Assembly: GCA_025499705.1 (NCBI GenBank)
Contig: JAFMVE010000008.1
Coordinates: 62,001 to 126,000 of the forward strand
DNA: 64,000 nucleotides
Source of the DNA: Carboxylicivirga caseinilyticus
Lineage (GTDB): Bacteria > Bacteroidota > Bacteroidia > Bacteroidales > Marinilabiliaceae
Reading direction: 5' to 3'
The notes below the pieces were generated by a model. The model had not been told where the DNA came from, did no database searches, and saw only the letters and a list, made by a program, of their open reading frames with translations. The position numbers were made by a program, and so were the translations under genes. How positions within the stretch are numbered: the stretch's first letter is position 1; every line of letters starts with the position of its first letter. Shown piece by piece: positions 25,973-34,658 of the stretch.

Positions 25973-28612
25973 TCAAAACCGATAACTCACATTCAGTAAT
26001 ATTTCTCTGGGTCTTAAATAATAAGTATTACGAACCAACGAAATGTCGCTGTTCCAATAGCTTATTAACTGTTGGGTATCAAAGATATTGCGGCATTGTA
26101 TTTTGTAGCTGAATTTTCCTTTTTCAGGTTTATAGGCATAGCTAATGTCGCCAAACCAGCTGTGGAAAGTTTGTTGGTTGTTTTCGTTAAAGTTGTATTC
26201 TCCTCTAATGTTTATCCATTGTTTCTTAGTTAGGTAAAAGAAGAAATCAAGAACCTGTTCGTAGTTGTGAAATTTACTGTTAGCCTGAGTTGTACGCTGG
26301 CGGGTTCGGGTGTAATTAAAATTGTATTTTATCTGTAATGCTTTCCAATAGCCCCAGTTAATATTTAATCCGGCAATGTTGGTTTGCAATTCTCTGTCGC
26401 TCAGTGATTGGTTCAATACATATTGCGATTGTTGAAAAGTATTGGTAGAGTTGATACCAATGGTTGAACGCCAATTGGAAATGTAATAGGTTACTTCTCC
26501 ATTGAAGGTATGATCCGATCTTTCATTATCGTAAGGGAGAATCTCGCTTTGCAATACACCGTTGCCCATGCTTATCTGTCGGGTAATAATATCACTGTGA
26601 TTTAAACTATATCGGTAATCGATAGAAGCAAACCATCCCGATAAGGGATTTTTGTATTCGCTTCGAAAGCTACCCGTATATCGGTATTTATGCGGTAATT
26701 GATTTAAACCACGGTTTAAACTTCGGTAATTATTGATGATAAAACCTTGGGTAAGTCCGTTTATATCTCCAATGCTTTTACTGAAGGATAACGATGTGAT
26801 CAGTTTAAAAAAATTATAGAACTCGTAGTTAAGGTATGCCCTTGGGGCAAAAATAGCTTGTTGTATGTATTGACTGGCCTGATGCCAGGCATCATCAATA
26901 TTGTTGTTGATATACGATAATGGCAGGTTAAACCGAAGCTTCAGACTGGGTGTTTCGTAACTGATTTTTTCATCAACGCCAGCTTCGCTTTCGGTCCAGT
27001 CGAGTTGGTTGCGCAAGCTGTCGGCAGTTATTTCAAAGTCATTGTTGTCAATAGTGGTATTTAGTTTGTTCAGACTGAAGTTGACAAATGTTTTGGTAGA
27101 AAAGGCCCATCGCTTATGGGTGAGCGTAAATGCAGCTGATGCTTTGGTGTGTAAATCCTGCTTTAAGTAATGTTGTGTGGCCAGGTTGTATGCCTCGCCA
27201 TTGTTGATGTAATCATCAAATACTCCGGGTTCGTATTGTATTTGTTGAGGACTATGGTTGTAATCAACAAAAGCTTTAAAGCTGATAAAATGCTTACCCA
27301 CCATACGATGCCAATCAAGCTCATCGGCTGCGGAAAAGTGGGGGAGTTTGGCATTCTGAAGTTGCTGTGTTTCGTTAATGGATGTTTCGGCTTTATCCCA
27401 ATAGTTCTCGAGGCGGAACTTATTGTTTATATATTTTTTGCTGGCATTATTGGTAAAGATCAGATCTGTGATCAGACTGTTTTTCTTGAAGGTGTTTTGA
27501 GTATGTTCGCGCAAACGGGTGGTGTCATTCTCAAGGTAATACTCGGTTTCGATCAATGCTTCTTCTTCAATTCGATCGTTGTAATAGCTAACGTTAGTTT
27601 TTAGTTCTTCTTCATCACTTAATTTAGTTAGATAATTAAAGCTAATCAGGGCGGCATTATTCATCAGGTAACGCTCGCGGTTGGAGATGCCCGGTGGTGC
27701 AACCGAAGAAATATCCAGCAGATTGGGTTTGGTATTGGTGTAATTATCAATTTCGTTATATGAAATGGTAAACGGATGATGCTGTGTTGATAAATCGTTG
27801 CCAATATTGTTGGCCTGTAGTGTTGCTATCATCTGGTGTTTGGGCGAAAATAGCATAGGCGTAATGTTGGCATTGTACCTGGGATATGGGATGCCTATGG
27901 CCCCTTCGGCACGAAAGGTGGTAGTAAATTTCTTTTTAAGTTTCAGATTTACCGAAGTACCATCGTTAAATTGTTTGTCGCGAAGCATTTTTATAGGCTG
28001 ATGGTTGTGCAGAACTACCACGGCACCCACTGCTTTGTTCGATAGGTTTTTATTGGCAATGCCATATCGTCCTTCCAGTAAATCCATCCCCTCGATGTAA
28101 TATTTATCAATGGGTTTGCCCATATAGTATATTTTACCTGTAGCATCTACCGTAAAACCGGGCATGCGGTTAATAACATCACCAATCGACTCATCGCTTT
28201 GTTTTTCAAATGAACCCACCATATAAGTGGTGGTATCTTGTTTGCTTACAATAGGTGTGCCGCGTACATTAACCTCTTTGATTGCTTTAACCTCAGTTGG
28301 TAGCATTATGTGTAGTTCCTGTGTTTTATTGGCAATCAAAAGTGTTGTGTCGCTATAGTTTAACGAGCGCAACGAAAGAGCTACAGTATCTGTATGGGCA
28401 GTGTAGCTCATATTAAAGTATCCCTTATCATCGGTAAAAGCATAGGTGATAATATTATTACCTGCAGCGGGGTTTAGTAACATTACACTTACTGCAGCCG
28501 CAGGTTGATTATCTTCACCGCTAATAAATCCGCTTAGTTGGGATTGTGCATTAATTATCAGTGAAAAAAGTAGAATGGAAGAAAATAAATAGGTACGCAA
28601 GCACTTTCTCAT
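25973..28612 (-). CDS. Outer-membrane TonB-receptor-like protein with carboxypeptidase-regulatory-like domain, GLPGLI-associated
   Basis: An 879-residue protein: signal peptide (MRKCLRTYLFSSILLFSLIINAQ), a carboxypeptidase-regulatory-like domain (about 25-110), a plug-like domain with ESIGDVINRMPGFTVDATGK and the YYMGKPIDKYYIEGMDLL segment, then a long beta-barrel ending in an aromatic residue (LLNVSYRF). It has no SusD partner. It is encoded three bases after a GLPGLI protein, an association repeated across Bacteroidota. Cargo is unknown; the small secreted Cys peptide upstream is one candidate. Confidence 0.8.
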   Translation of the reverse strand: MRKCLRTYLFSSILLFSLIINAQSQLSGFISGEDNQPAAAVSVMLLNPAAGNNIITYAFTDDKGYFNMSYTAHTDTVALSLRSLNYSDTTLLIANKTQELHIMLPTEVKAIKEVNVRGTPIVSKQDTTTYMVGSFEKQSDESIGDVINRMPGFTVDATGKIYYMGKPIDKYYIEGMDLLEGRYGIANKNLSNKAVGAVVVLHNHQPIKMLRDKQFNDGTSVNLKLKKKFTTTFRAEGAIGIPYPRYNANITPMLFSPKHQMIATLQANNIGNDLSTQHHPFTISYNEIDNYTNTKPNLLDISSVAPPGISNRERYLMNNAALISFNYLTKLSDEEELKTNVSYYNDRIEEEALIETEYYLENDTTRLREHTQNTFKKNSLITDLIFTNNASKKYINNKFRLENYWDKAETSINETQQLQNAKLPHFSAADELDWHRMVGKHFISFKAFVDYNHSPQQIQYEPGVFDDYINNGEAYNLATQHYLKQDLHTKASAAFTLTHKRWAFSTKTFVNFSLNKLNTTIDNNDFEITADSLRNQLDWTESEAGVDEKISYETPSLKLRFNLPLSYINNNIDDAWHQASQYIQQAIFAPRAYLNYEFYNFFKLITSLSFSKSIGDINGLTQGFIINNYRSLNRGLNQLPHKYRYTGSFRSEYKNPLSGWFASIDYRYSLNHSDIITRQISMGNGVLQSEILPYDNERSDHTFNGEVTYYISNWRSTIGINSTNTFQQSQYVLNQSLSDRELQTNIAGLNINWGYWKALQIKYNFNYTRTRQRTTQANSKFHNYEQVLDFFFYLTKKQWINIRGEYNFNENNQQTFHSWFGDISYAYKPEKGKFSYKIQCRNIFDTQQLISYWNSDISLVRNTYYLRPREILLNVSYRF

Positions 28613-28615
28613 AAA

Positions 28616-29467
28616 TTACAAGCGTTCGATATAATTATTTAAAGTCATTATTTTTGCTTCAATTTCACCTGTATTAACATCTCCAAACGTTTGTGAATTA
28701 TTTATTAATTGAACTAATTCCATAGCTCTTGTTTTTTTTGCCCTATAGTATGCGCGCATATCGGTAGTTTTGTACCTTTCTTTGTTGAAGTATATTGGCA
28801 TACAATAATTGATTTTATTAAAGGATGTCAACTCAAATATATGTTGACCTTCTTTATCTTCTATTTTAACAATTAAACCAGGTAGGCCTAAAAATTTGTA
28901 TGGGCCGTTGTTAAAAGGTAGTTCCATAGTATACCATGCTTTGTAATAACGTCCCGAAAAGTTACATGTGGCTTTATGACACTTATAATTGCATATTATT
29001 GTATCATTACTTTCAACCAGGTTCCAATCTATTTGTATGTTTTGAATAACTTTGAGGTTAACTTTTGATGTTATATTACTTTCAAAAAATGTAATGGTAT
29101 CATTGTTGTTTTCTTTAAGTATCTTAAACTTTGTAAAGTGTCCACCACCTGGTAATTGTTGAATAAGTGACCATGCTATTTGTGTAGCTTCTTGTTGGTT
29201 TGTGTGGTTTTTGTAAACTTTAATAATAGAATCACGTTGATATGCGTATGCATGTTCGAATTTACTATAGGTGCTGCCAATATATAAATTCATTTCTTCG
29301 GATTTAAGGCGGTCATTACTTAATGAATCTTCCTGAAAGGTATATAAATAGCTTGCTATATAATTAACTTTGTCAATCTCGACATCATCTTGAGCTATTG
29401 CAACTCCATATCTAACAAGAATCAAAAGCAAAATTTTAATTCTCAATTTAGCGATTTTTATTTGCAT
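28616..29467 (-). CDS. GLPGLI family secreted protein, copy 1
   Basis: A 283-residue exported protein with the family signature KFLGLPGLIVKIED, preceded by CNFSGRYYKAWYTMELPFNN. The N-terminus is a signal peptide (LLLILVRYGVAIAQ). The family (TIGR01200) is found mainly in Bacteroidota and has no known function. It sits three bases upstream of the receptor-like gene and 57 bases downstream of the small peptide gene, so the three probably share a transcript. A paralogue of the same length is encoded about 1 kb upstream. Confidence 0.85.
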   Translation of the reverse strand: MQIKIAKLRIKILLLILVRYGVAIAQDDVEIDKVNYIASYLYTFQEDSLSNDRLKSEEMNLYIGSTYSKFEHAYAYQRDSIIKVYKNHTNQQEATQIAWSLIQQLPGGGHFTKFKILKENNNDTITFFESNITSKVNLKVIQNIQIDWNLVESNDTIICNYKCHKATCNFSGRYYKAWYTMELPFNNGPYKFLGLPGLIVKIEDKEGQHIFELTSFNKINYCMPIYFNKERYKTTDMRAYYRAKKTRAMELVQLINNSQTFGDVNTGEIEAKIMTLNNYIERL

Positions 29468-29524
29468 TATTTTTATTTATAAGTCAACAGGTAGCTCATA
29501 GTCTACCTGTTGAGTGCTATTTTT

Positions 29525-29722
29525 TTAATTACAGAAAGCTTCCTTTAATTCTTTGGCCATCTCTAATTTCTCATCGAGACTAACATCTTCAGACATAATA
29601 AGATTAGTTCCTCGACCGTCTCCACAATCTATTCTAATGTACGAAAGGTTACCGGCTAAAGCTAAGGTGGTTATTGCAAAATATCCTGATAATAGAACAA
29701 GTTTCTTCAAATGTTTTTTCAT
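29525..29722 (-). CDS. Small secreted two-cysteine peptide
   Basis: A 65-residue product: a signal peptide (KKLVLLSGYFAITTLALA) and a mature part of about 42 residues starting near GNLSYIRIDCGDGRGTN. Cys33 and Cys64 could form one disulfide; the chain ends AFCN. A helical acidic stretch (LDEKLEMAKELKEAF) precedes the second Cys. I do not recognise the family. It is placed directly before a GLPGLI protein and the receptor-like protein, so it may be their cargo, a signal or a toxin; all of these are inference. Confidence 0.65.
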   Translation of the reverse strand: MKKHLKKLVLLSGYFAITTLALAGNLSYIRIDCGDGRGTNLIMSEDVSLDEKLEMAKELKEAFCN

Positions 29723-29886
29723 TACACAAATTTTAAATGGTTAATAAATCAATTAATTTTGTGCAGGTTTAATCCTGCGCCCCTGCTGCACCGGTTCGCA
29801 AAAATAGGTTGGCAGGGGTTGCTTTTAAATGGCCATTTGTAAAGCAGAAATAAAGGTATATGTTCACTAGTGTAGAAAAATAGACT

Positions 29887-29908
29887 CCCCCCCCTTTTTT
29901 TTTTTTTT
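29887..29908. repeat. C8-T14 homopolymer tract
   Basis: Eight C then fourteen T, about 165 bases upstream of the small peptide gene. Such tracts slip in replication and are also prone to sequencing error. Confidence 0.85.
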
Positions 29909-30061
29909 GTTAAATATTGTTAATTGCTATTTCTCAATAAAACTATTCGGGCTTCTTGTTTTAGTTTCGATTTGTGCTAATTGCTCAGGTGTTGGCTGTG
30001 GTGCTATTCACGGTTTGACTTTAAGTAACGCCGTGAGTTGAATCTGAAACTTAAGTGAAAC

Positions 30062-30104
30062 GGATGCGATCTATATATGCAAGATGAATAGTAAGATCGC
30101 ATCC
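30062..30104. repeat. GGATGCGATC hairpin, copy 1
   Basis: GGATGCGATC (30062-30071) and GATCGCATCC (30095-30104) form a perfect 10-bp stem with a 23-base loop, just beyond the stop of the HTH gene. Copies 2 and 3 are at 31240-31282 and 32611-32652. Confidence 0.8.
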
Positions 30105-30109
30105 CTTTA

Positions 30110-30355
30110 TTATTCTATAATCTCAACAGGTTGATTAACCTTTAAACGTTTACCATTTGTATAGATATAACTGTTTTTAGTTTCGCAGTATTCTATTTTA
30201 ACCCCGGCGCCTCTTATTTCGTCGAGCATATTAAACAGGGTGGAACGAGATACACCAATTTGTTTTGCCAATTGAGTGGCGGTTCCGGTATTTTGGTTTT
30301 CTATTAGTGTAGCTAGTTGTTGGTAGGGGATGGTTTTTAAATTTATCTTCATCAT
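30110..30355 (-). CDS. Small helix-turn-helix protein
   Basis: An 81-residue protein with an HTH_11/DeoR-like domain: LATLIENQNTGTATQLAKQI followed by GVSRSTLFNMLDEIRGAG, then a winged hairpin (VKIEYCETKNSYIYTNGKRL). No sensor domain is seen. It follows the second GLPGLI gene by 18 bases in the same direction, so it is likely a local regulator of this module. Confidence 0.8.
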   Translation of the reverse strand: MMKINLKTIPYQQLATLIENQNTGTATQLAKQIGVSRSTLFNMLDEIRGAGVKIEYCETKNSYIYTNGKRLKVNQPVEIIE

Positions 30356-30373
30356 AGGTTGTTAGGTTATTAA

Positions 30374-31225
30374 TTATTGTTTTTCAAGCAAATTATTTCT
30401 ACTCGCAATTTTGGCTTGAACACTTCCCCTTTTCTCCGGAGTTAAATTGACGAACTGATTATTCCCGTATTTATTGATGCTTTCTAAAGTCTCGTTATGT
30501 TTTAAGGCCAGGTACTGTTTTGCATCTATTTTTATAAATTTTTTATCCCAGATATACATAGACTTGTCGTAGTTTATTTTTTCAAATGAAGTAAGAGTAA
30601 AGCAATGCTCTTTTTCTATGTCTTCTATTCTTACAATCATACCGGGTAGCCCTTTGAATTTGTATGGTCCATCGCTAATGGGAATTGATAATGTATACCA
30701 GGCCCGGTAATGTCGACCCCTAAATGTTGTTTGTGCTTCTTTGCAGATGTAATAGGTTATAAAAGTATCGGGTTGATTGACCAGTTGCCAGTTAAACGTT
30801 ATTTCTTCGGGCAAATGATAATATTTACCAGACATCACTTCATATAAATCGCTTTGACGACTGTTTTTTGTTTTGACAATACGGTATTGTGTATGATAAC
30901 TATAACTATTCTTAACTATTTGTTTTCCTATTTTAAGTCCGCTCTCCGGATTGTTAATATCGGGACAGTAAAAAAACAAGGAATCCATTTTAAATATGCT
31001 ATTATGGACAAACTGAGAACTGCTTTTGCCAATCAACAGGCACATTTCTTTTTGTTTACGACTTTCAATATTTGTTGAGTCTTCCTGATATTCGTAGCGA
31101 TAAGTAGCTATGTATTCAGCTTTATCGGTAATTATAACTCCATTTTGGGTTTGAGCAATTGAGGTGGAATAATAGGGCAAAGTCGTTATAAAAACAAATA
31201 GAAAGGTTCTGAGAAGTTTTTTCAT
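30374..31225 (-). CDS. GLPGLI family secreted protein, copy 2
   Basis: A 283-residue exported protein (signal peptide LRTFLFVFITTLPYYSTSIA) with the family signature KFKGLPGMIVRIED and the preceding FRGRHYRAWYTLSIPIS. It is the same length as copy 1 and clearly paralogous. Here no receptor gene follows; an HTH gene does. The gene for the 224-residue unknown lies upstream, separated by the second long hairpin. Confidence 0.85.
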   Translation of the reverse strand: MKKLLRTFLFVFITTLPYYSTSIAQTQNGVIITDKAEYIATYRYEYQEDSTNIESRKQKEMCLLIGKSSSQFVHNSIFKMDSLFFYCPDINNPESGLKIGKQIVKNSYSYHTQYRIVKTKNSRQSDLYEVMSGKYYHLPEEITFNWQLVNQPDTFITYYICKEAQTTFRGRHYRAWYTLSIPISDGPYKFKGLPGMIVRIEDIEKEHCFTLTSFEKINYDKSMYIWDKKFIKIDAKQYLALKHNETLESINKYGNNQFVNLTPEKRGSVQAKIASRNNLLEKQ

Positions 31226-31239
31226 GTGATTAGGTTTTC

Positions 31240-31282
31240 AGGATGCGATCTTTTGTCTTTTTTGTAACTAAGATCGCATCCT
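31240..31282. repeat. GGATGCGATC hairpin, copy 2
   Basis: AGGATGCGATCT (31240-31251) pairs perfectly over 12 bp with AGATCGCATCCT (31271-31282), with a 19-base T-rich loop. It lies between the 224-residue gene and GLPGLI copy 2, both read leftward. Confidence 0.8.
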
Positions 31283-31290
31283 CAATAGTT

Positions 31291-31965
31291 TTATTCTTCT
31301 TCAATAGTTTGCTTGCCTGCACGTAAATCTACTATCACGCGAGCTGCTTTATAAGTATTGTAAAGCTTAGGATTGGAGGTTTTAAATTGTTCTATTAACT
31401 TGTCTGTTTTCAGACGCAATAAATCGTTGTTTTCGGTAATCAAACGAGCCAGTTCGCGAGTGGCCTGCGAGCGGGTTACAATGGCAGATCGGGGAGAGGC
31501 GATCAGGGCTGCAAAGTCATCAATTTCTTTTTTTAGCTGAGCAATGTTTTCGGGTGTTTTACCATAGTCGGTTAATGCACCATCCAGCTTGGCTGCTTCG
31601 TTATAAATGGCGAGGCAAGTCGTTTTTACATCTTCATCCGACATATTGCCAAGTTGAGAGGATGATATAGCACACTTAATCTGTAAGTCGGGTATATTGT
31701 TTACCTGGGCGTATACGAACATGCAACCGGCCATTTGTACTGTTTCTTCAATCATTTCTTCCTCTTCTTTTATTTTTTGCTTACTGGCTCCTGTAGTTTT
31801 GCCTTGCTGTATCAATAATACTTCTTCCATTTCAGACAAGCTTTCGCCAAAGGACTGGATAAAGCTGGTTAATACGGGAATGGAGCTGAACTCTGTTGAA
31901 TAGGTGCCAAACACTTTGTTAACGGCTCTGAACATTGAGATTTTGTTTCGCTGTTTGTAATTCAT
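31291..31965 (-). CDS. Protein of unknown function, 224 residues, mostly helical
   Basis: No family recognised. It has no signal peptide or membrane helix. The composition is rich in Glu, Lys and Gln with likely coiled coils (KQKIKEEEEMIEETVQMAGC; TRELARLITENNDLLRLKTD). The final segment LYNTYKAARVIVDLRAGKQT could be a helical cap. It is followed by the copy 2 hairpin and the second GLPGLI gene. A cytoplasmic scaffold or element-related protein is possible; nothing in the sequence decides. Confidence 0.6.
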   Translation of the reverse strand: MNYKQRNKISMFRAVNKVFGTYSTEFSSIPVLTSFIQSFGESLSEMEEVLLIQQGKTTGASKQKIKEEEEMIEETVQMAGCMFVYAQVNNIPDLQIKCAISSSQLGNMSDEDVKTTCLAIYNEAAKLDGALTDYGKTPENIAQLKKEIDDFAALIASPRSAIVTRSQATRELARLITENNDLLRLKTDKLIEQFKTSNPKLYNTYKAARVIVDLRAGKQTIEEE

Positions 31966-32610
31966 AATAAAGGGGGTTTATAGGTATTGTAAGCCTCACC
32001 ATTGAGAACTCAATGGTTAATTGCAAGAAAGAGGTAATCGTAACATTATTTCATAATAAAATTTGATATTATATTGTAATCGTGTAGAAATGTTATGTGA
32101 ATGAGAATATTGAGTTGATTAAATTAATGGTGATAGTAAATAACATTAATAGAATAGTATAACACTTTTGTGTTTGTTTAAAGTAATACCTAGGTAGTGT
32201 TTAGTGTATTACTATAACATTATTACAAAATGTTTAAATGGATGTTCTGTTGAATATATTTGTTTACAATTGGCTTGTATTGCAGAACCTGAATCAGGAA
32301 AAAGAGGAGTCTCAAAAGGCATCTTATTACCTGAAACCGTTGTATAGATGCCCGAAAGGCATTGTTATACCTCCTGTAATTACAGGGCCAACAGGAATAA
32401 GTTGAGGCTTACCTTCAAAAGGCTGATCGCTGCCTGAAGTGGCTATAATGACACAAGGTATAGGTAGTGCTGTACTTTCAACAGATACAAATATTATGCA
32501 GATGATTAGGGGCTTGCTTTTAATCGTTAGCCTGTTACCTGAAGCAGGCTGATGATTAGCGCACACCTGCTATGTAATTCCTTTAACTGACACGGGGAGT
32601 TGATAAGAGC

Positions 32611-32652
32611 AGGATCGCATCTTAATTTGTATGTTTATTAATATGCGATCCT
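32611..32652. repeat. GGATGCGATC hairpin, copy 3 (arms swapped)
   Basis: AGGATCGCAT (32611-32620) pairs with ATGCGATCCT (32643-32652) around a 22-base loop. The core GATCGCAT lies in the left arm here but in the right arm of copies 1 and 2, so it is an inverted form of the same motif. Confidence 0.7.
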
Positions 32653-32697
32653 ACTGAATAAAATTGTCACTTTCTTTTTGAAGGCAGAACTATAAAA

Positions 32698-32744
32698 CAA
32701 AAAGAACGGTTCTCTATTGCCTTTATGGCTTTAAAGAACCGTTC
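32698..32744 (-). terminator. Rho-independent terminator after glyA
   Basis: On the minus strand GAACGGTTCT and AGAACCGTTC form a 10-bp stem with a 21-base loop, followed by TTTTTGTTTT. It lies about 65 bases after the glyA stop. Confidence 0.85.
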
Positions 32745-32772
32745 CTTAATATTGTTTTATCAACAGCTATAA

Positions 32773-32800
32773 GCGAAGCAATCTGACTTCTAATAGCTAT
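32773..32800. repeat. Intergenic repeat related to 25080-25107
   Basis: GCGAAGCAATCTGACTTCTA followed by ATAGCTAT matches the start of the repeat at 25080 with few changes. It lies between the glyA stop codon and its terminator. Confidence 0.45.
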
Positions 32801-32810
32801 CAGCTTAAAA

Positions 32811-34091
32811 TTACCATGCAAACATTGGCTTATCAGCCATCAAAGCATTTACTTTTTTGCAAACAGAAGCAATTACTTCTTCGTTGTCGATATTAGAGAT
32901 AACCTCGTCGATAAAATCAACAATGGTAACCATATCAGCTTCTTTTAATCCACGAGTGGTTATAGCAGAAGTTCCTACACGGATACCTGAAGTTGTAAAA
33001 GGTGAACGACTGTCGAAAGGCACCATGTTTTTGTTGATGGTGATATCGGCTTTAACCAATGTATTCTCAACCTGCTTACCTGTAATATCAGGGAACTTCG
33101 TTCTCAGGTCGATTAACATTAAGTGGTTGTCAGTTCCGCCCGAAATAATTTTATATCCTTTTTTAATAAACTCTGCGGCCATGGCTTGTGCATTCTTCTG
33201 AACCTGCTCAATGTAAACACCGTAGTCATCAGATAAAGCTTCGCCAAAAGCAACGGCTTTAGCGGCAATCACGTGCTCTAGTGGTCCACCTTGCTGACCA
33301 GGGAAAACCGCAAAATCCAAAACAGCACTCATCATTTTGGTTTCACCTTTTGGTGTTTTAATGCCAAATGGGTTTTCGTAATCTTTACCCATCAGAATCA
33401 TACCGCCGCGTGGTCCGCGAAGTGTTTTATGTGTAGTGGTTGTAACAATGTGGCAATGTTCAACCGGGTTGTTTAATTTACCTTTAGCGATTAGTCCGGC
33501 AGGGTGAGCCATATCGCAAAGCAATAAAGCACCAATCTCATCAGCCAAACGTCGCATGCGGGCGTAATCCCATTCGCGCGAGTAAGCCGAAGCACCGGCA
33601 ATAATCATCTTTGGTTTTTGTTCGCGGGCCAATGTTTCCATCTCATCGTAATCAACCATTCCGGTTTCTTCTTTTACATGGTATGAGATCGCGTGGTAGG
33701 TAACACCCGAAAAGTTAACAGGTGAACCATGTGTAAGGTGACCGCCATGAGCCAGATCCAATCCCATAAAAGTATCGCCTGGTTGTAAACAGGCAAAAAA
33801 TACTGCAGCATTAGCTTGTGCCCCCGAGTGTGGTTGAACGTTGGCATATTCTGCTCCAAATAGTTCGCATGCTCTGTCAATAGCCAATTGCTCTGTTTGA
33901 TCAACCACCTGACAACCTCCGTAGTAACGTTTGCCCGGGTATCCTTCGGCGTATTTGTTGGTTAAACACGAACCTTGTGCTTCCATTACCTGCTCACTCA
34001 CAAAGTTTTCGGAAGCAATTAATTCAATACCGTTTTTTTGACGATCGTATTCTTTTTTGATCAGGTCAAAGATGACTGTATCTCTTTTCAT
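32811..34091 (-). CDS. glyA: Serine hydroxymethyltransferase
   Basis: A 426-residue PLP enzyme that interconverts serine and glycine with tetrahydrofolate. Signature segments are [53 protein letters not shown], the PLP-Lys motif [14 protein letters not shown] and [13 protein letters not shown]. The ATG at 34091 ([18 protein letters not shown]) is taken as start; an upstream TTG would add an unsupported ten residues. It stands alone, with a terminator downstream, divergent from the TM2 gene. Confidence 0.97.
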   Translation of the reverse strand: MKRDTVIFDLIKKEYDRQKNGIELIASENFVSEQVMEAQGSCLTNKYAEGYPGKRYYGGCQVVDQTEQLAIDRACELFGAEYANVQPHSGAQANAAVFFACLQPGDTFMGLDLAHGGHLTHGSPVNFSGVTYHAISYHVKEETGMVDYDEMETLAREQKPKMIIAGASAYSREWDYARMRRLADEIGALLLCDMAHPAGLIAKGKLNNPVEHCHIVTTTTHKTLRGPRGGMILMGKDYENPFGIKTPKGETKMMSAVLDFAVFPGQQGGPLEHVIAAKAVAFGEALSDDYGVYIEQVQKNAQAMAAEFIKKGYKIISGGTDNHLMLIDLRTKFPDITGKQVENTLVKADITINKNMVPFDSRSPFTTSGIRVGTSAITTRGLKEADMVTIVDFIDEVISNIDNEEVIASVCKKVNALMADKPMFAW

Positions 34092-34193
34092 TTGTTTGTA
34101 ATTAGTTTTAACCCTATCCAAATTTTAGTTAATGTTTAACCAATAGCTGGAGTTATGGTCGATATGTTTTACTGCTTATTTTTCACGAGTTCA

Positions 34194-34201
34194 CAAATTT
34201 A
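34194..34201 (-). promoter_or_regulatory. Candidate -7 element for glyA
   Basis: On the minus strand TAAATTTG matches TAnnTTTG, about 100 bases before the glyA ATG. A TTTT rather than TTTG sits at the -33 position. Confidence 0.4.
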
Positions 34202-34273
34202 CGGAACTAATTGATATAAAAAAGTAATGCAGTTTATAAGTTTTTATGAATTTTAGAAATGAGAAAATGCACT

Positions 34274-34304
34274 GTTGATAAAATTCACATTTTTACTAGC
34301 TTTG
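34274..34304 (+). promoter_or_regulatory. Promoter of the TM2-DUF2752 pair
   Basis: GTTG, a 19-base spacer and TAGCTTTG fit the Bacteroidota consensus TTTG-N19-21-TAnnTTTG with one mismatch. Transcription would start near 34311, which supports the ATG at 34323 as the start codon. Confidence 0.6.
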
Positions 34305-34322
34305 ACGATCAAACTTAATTTT

Positions 34323-34658
34323 ATGGATGCAAATAGTGTTACTTTGTTTTTAGCGCAGAACAGCGATCGTTTTCCGGTGGAGTCATTACCAATGATTAAA
34401 AAGAAACTTGAAGAATTGGATGAACAACGCTTTTTTCTGGTTAGTACACAGGAATATAGAAATCCTGTTGTGGTGTTAATTATCTCTTTGTTTTTTGGTT
34501 CGTTGGGAATTGATCGTTTCTTAATTGGTCAGACAGGTTTAGGTGTAGCTAAATTGCTTACTTGTGGTGGATTGGTATTTTGGACAATTGTTGATTGGTT
34601 TATTATAATGGGTACTACGCGCGAAAGTAATCTGGAGAAATTCTTAAGGGTTGCTTAA
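34323..34658 (+). CDS. TM2 domain membrane protein
   Basis: A 111-residue protein. Residues 1-40 are cytoplasmic and helical; then comes the TM2 domain, two membrane helices joined by the G-x-x-G-x-D-R-F motif (FFGSLGIDRFLIGQTGLGVAKLLT, key residues D and R) and FWTIVDWFIIMG. The start is set by the promoter at 34274-34304, which excludes an upstream in-frame start. The function of TM2 proteins in bacteria is unknown. The stop codon overlaps the next gene. Confidence 0.85.
   Translation: MDANSVTLFLAQNSDRFPVESLPMIKKKLEELDEQRFFLVSTQEYRNPVVVLIISLFFGSLGIDRFLIGQTGLGVAKLLTCGGLVFWTIVDWFIIMGTTRESNLEKFLRVA

Larger units (their letters stand above)
29723..30109. other. Intergenic region with homopolymer tract and hairpins
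   Basis: This 387-base stretch has no credible gene. It holds CCCCTGC/GCAGGGG arms around 29780-29820, a tract of eight C followed by fourteen T at 29887-29908, and the first GGATGCGATC hairpin (30062-30104). The promoter of the small peptide gene should lie in its left part, but only an imperfect -7 (TAAAATTTG) is seen. Confidence 0.6.
31966..32810. other. 845-base gene-poor region
   Basis: No convincing gene is present. An open minus-strand frame at 32327-32566 (79 codons, GTG start) has a hydrophobic segment (KPLIICIIFVSVESTALPIP) and a Gly/Pro-rich end (GPVITGGITMPFG), but lacks a convincing start; it may be a remnant or a small peptide gene. Short direct repeats such as TTACCTGAA recur (about 32327 and 32535). 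The third long hairpin and the glyA terminator occupy the right end. Confidence 0.5.

Noticed and set aside
27170-27604. 144-codon plus-strand frame inside the GLPGLI-associated receptor
   Set aside because: It is antisense to conserved plug and barrel sequence and has no recognisable features.
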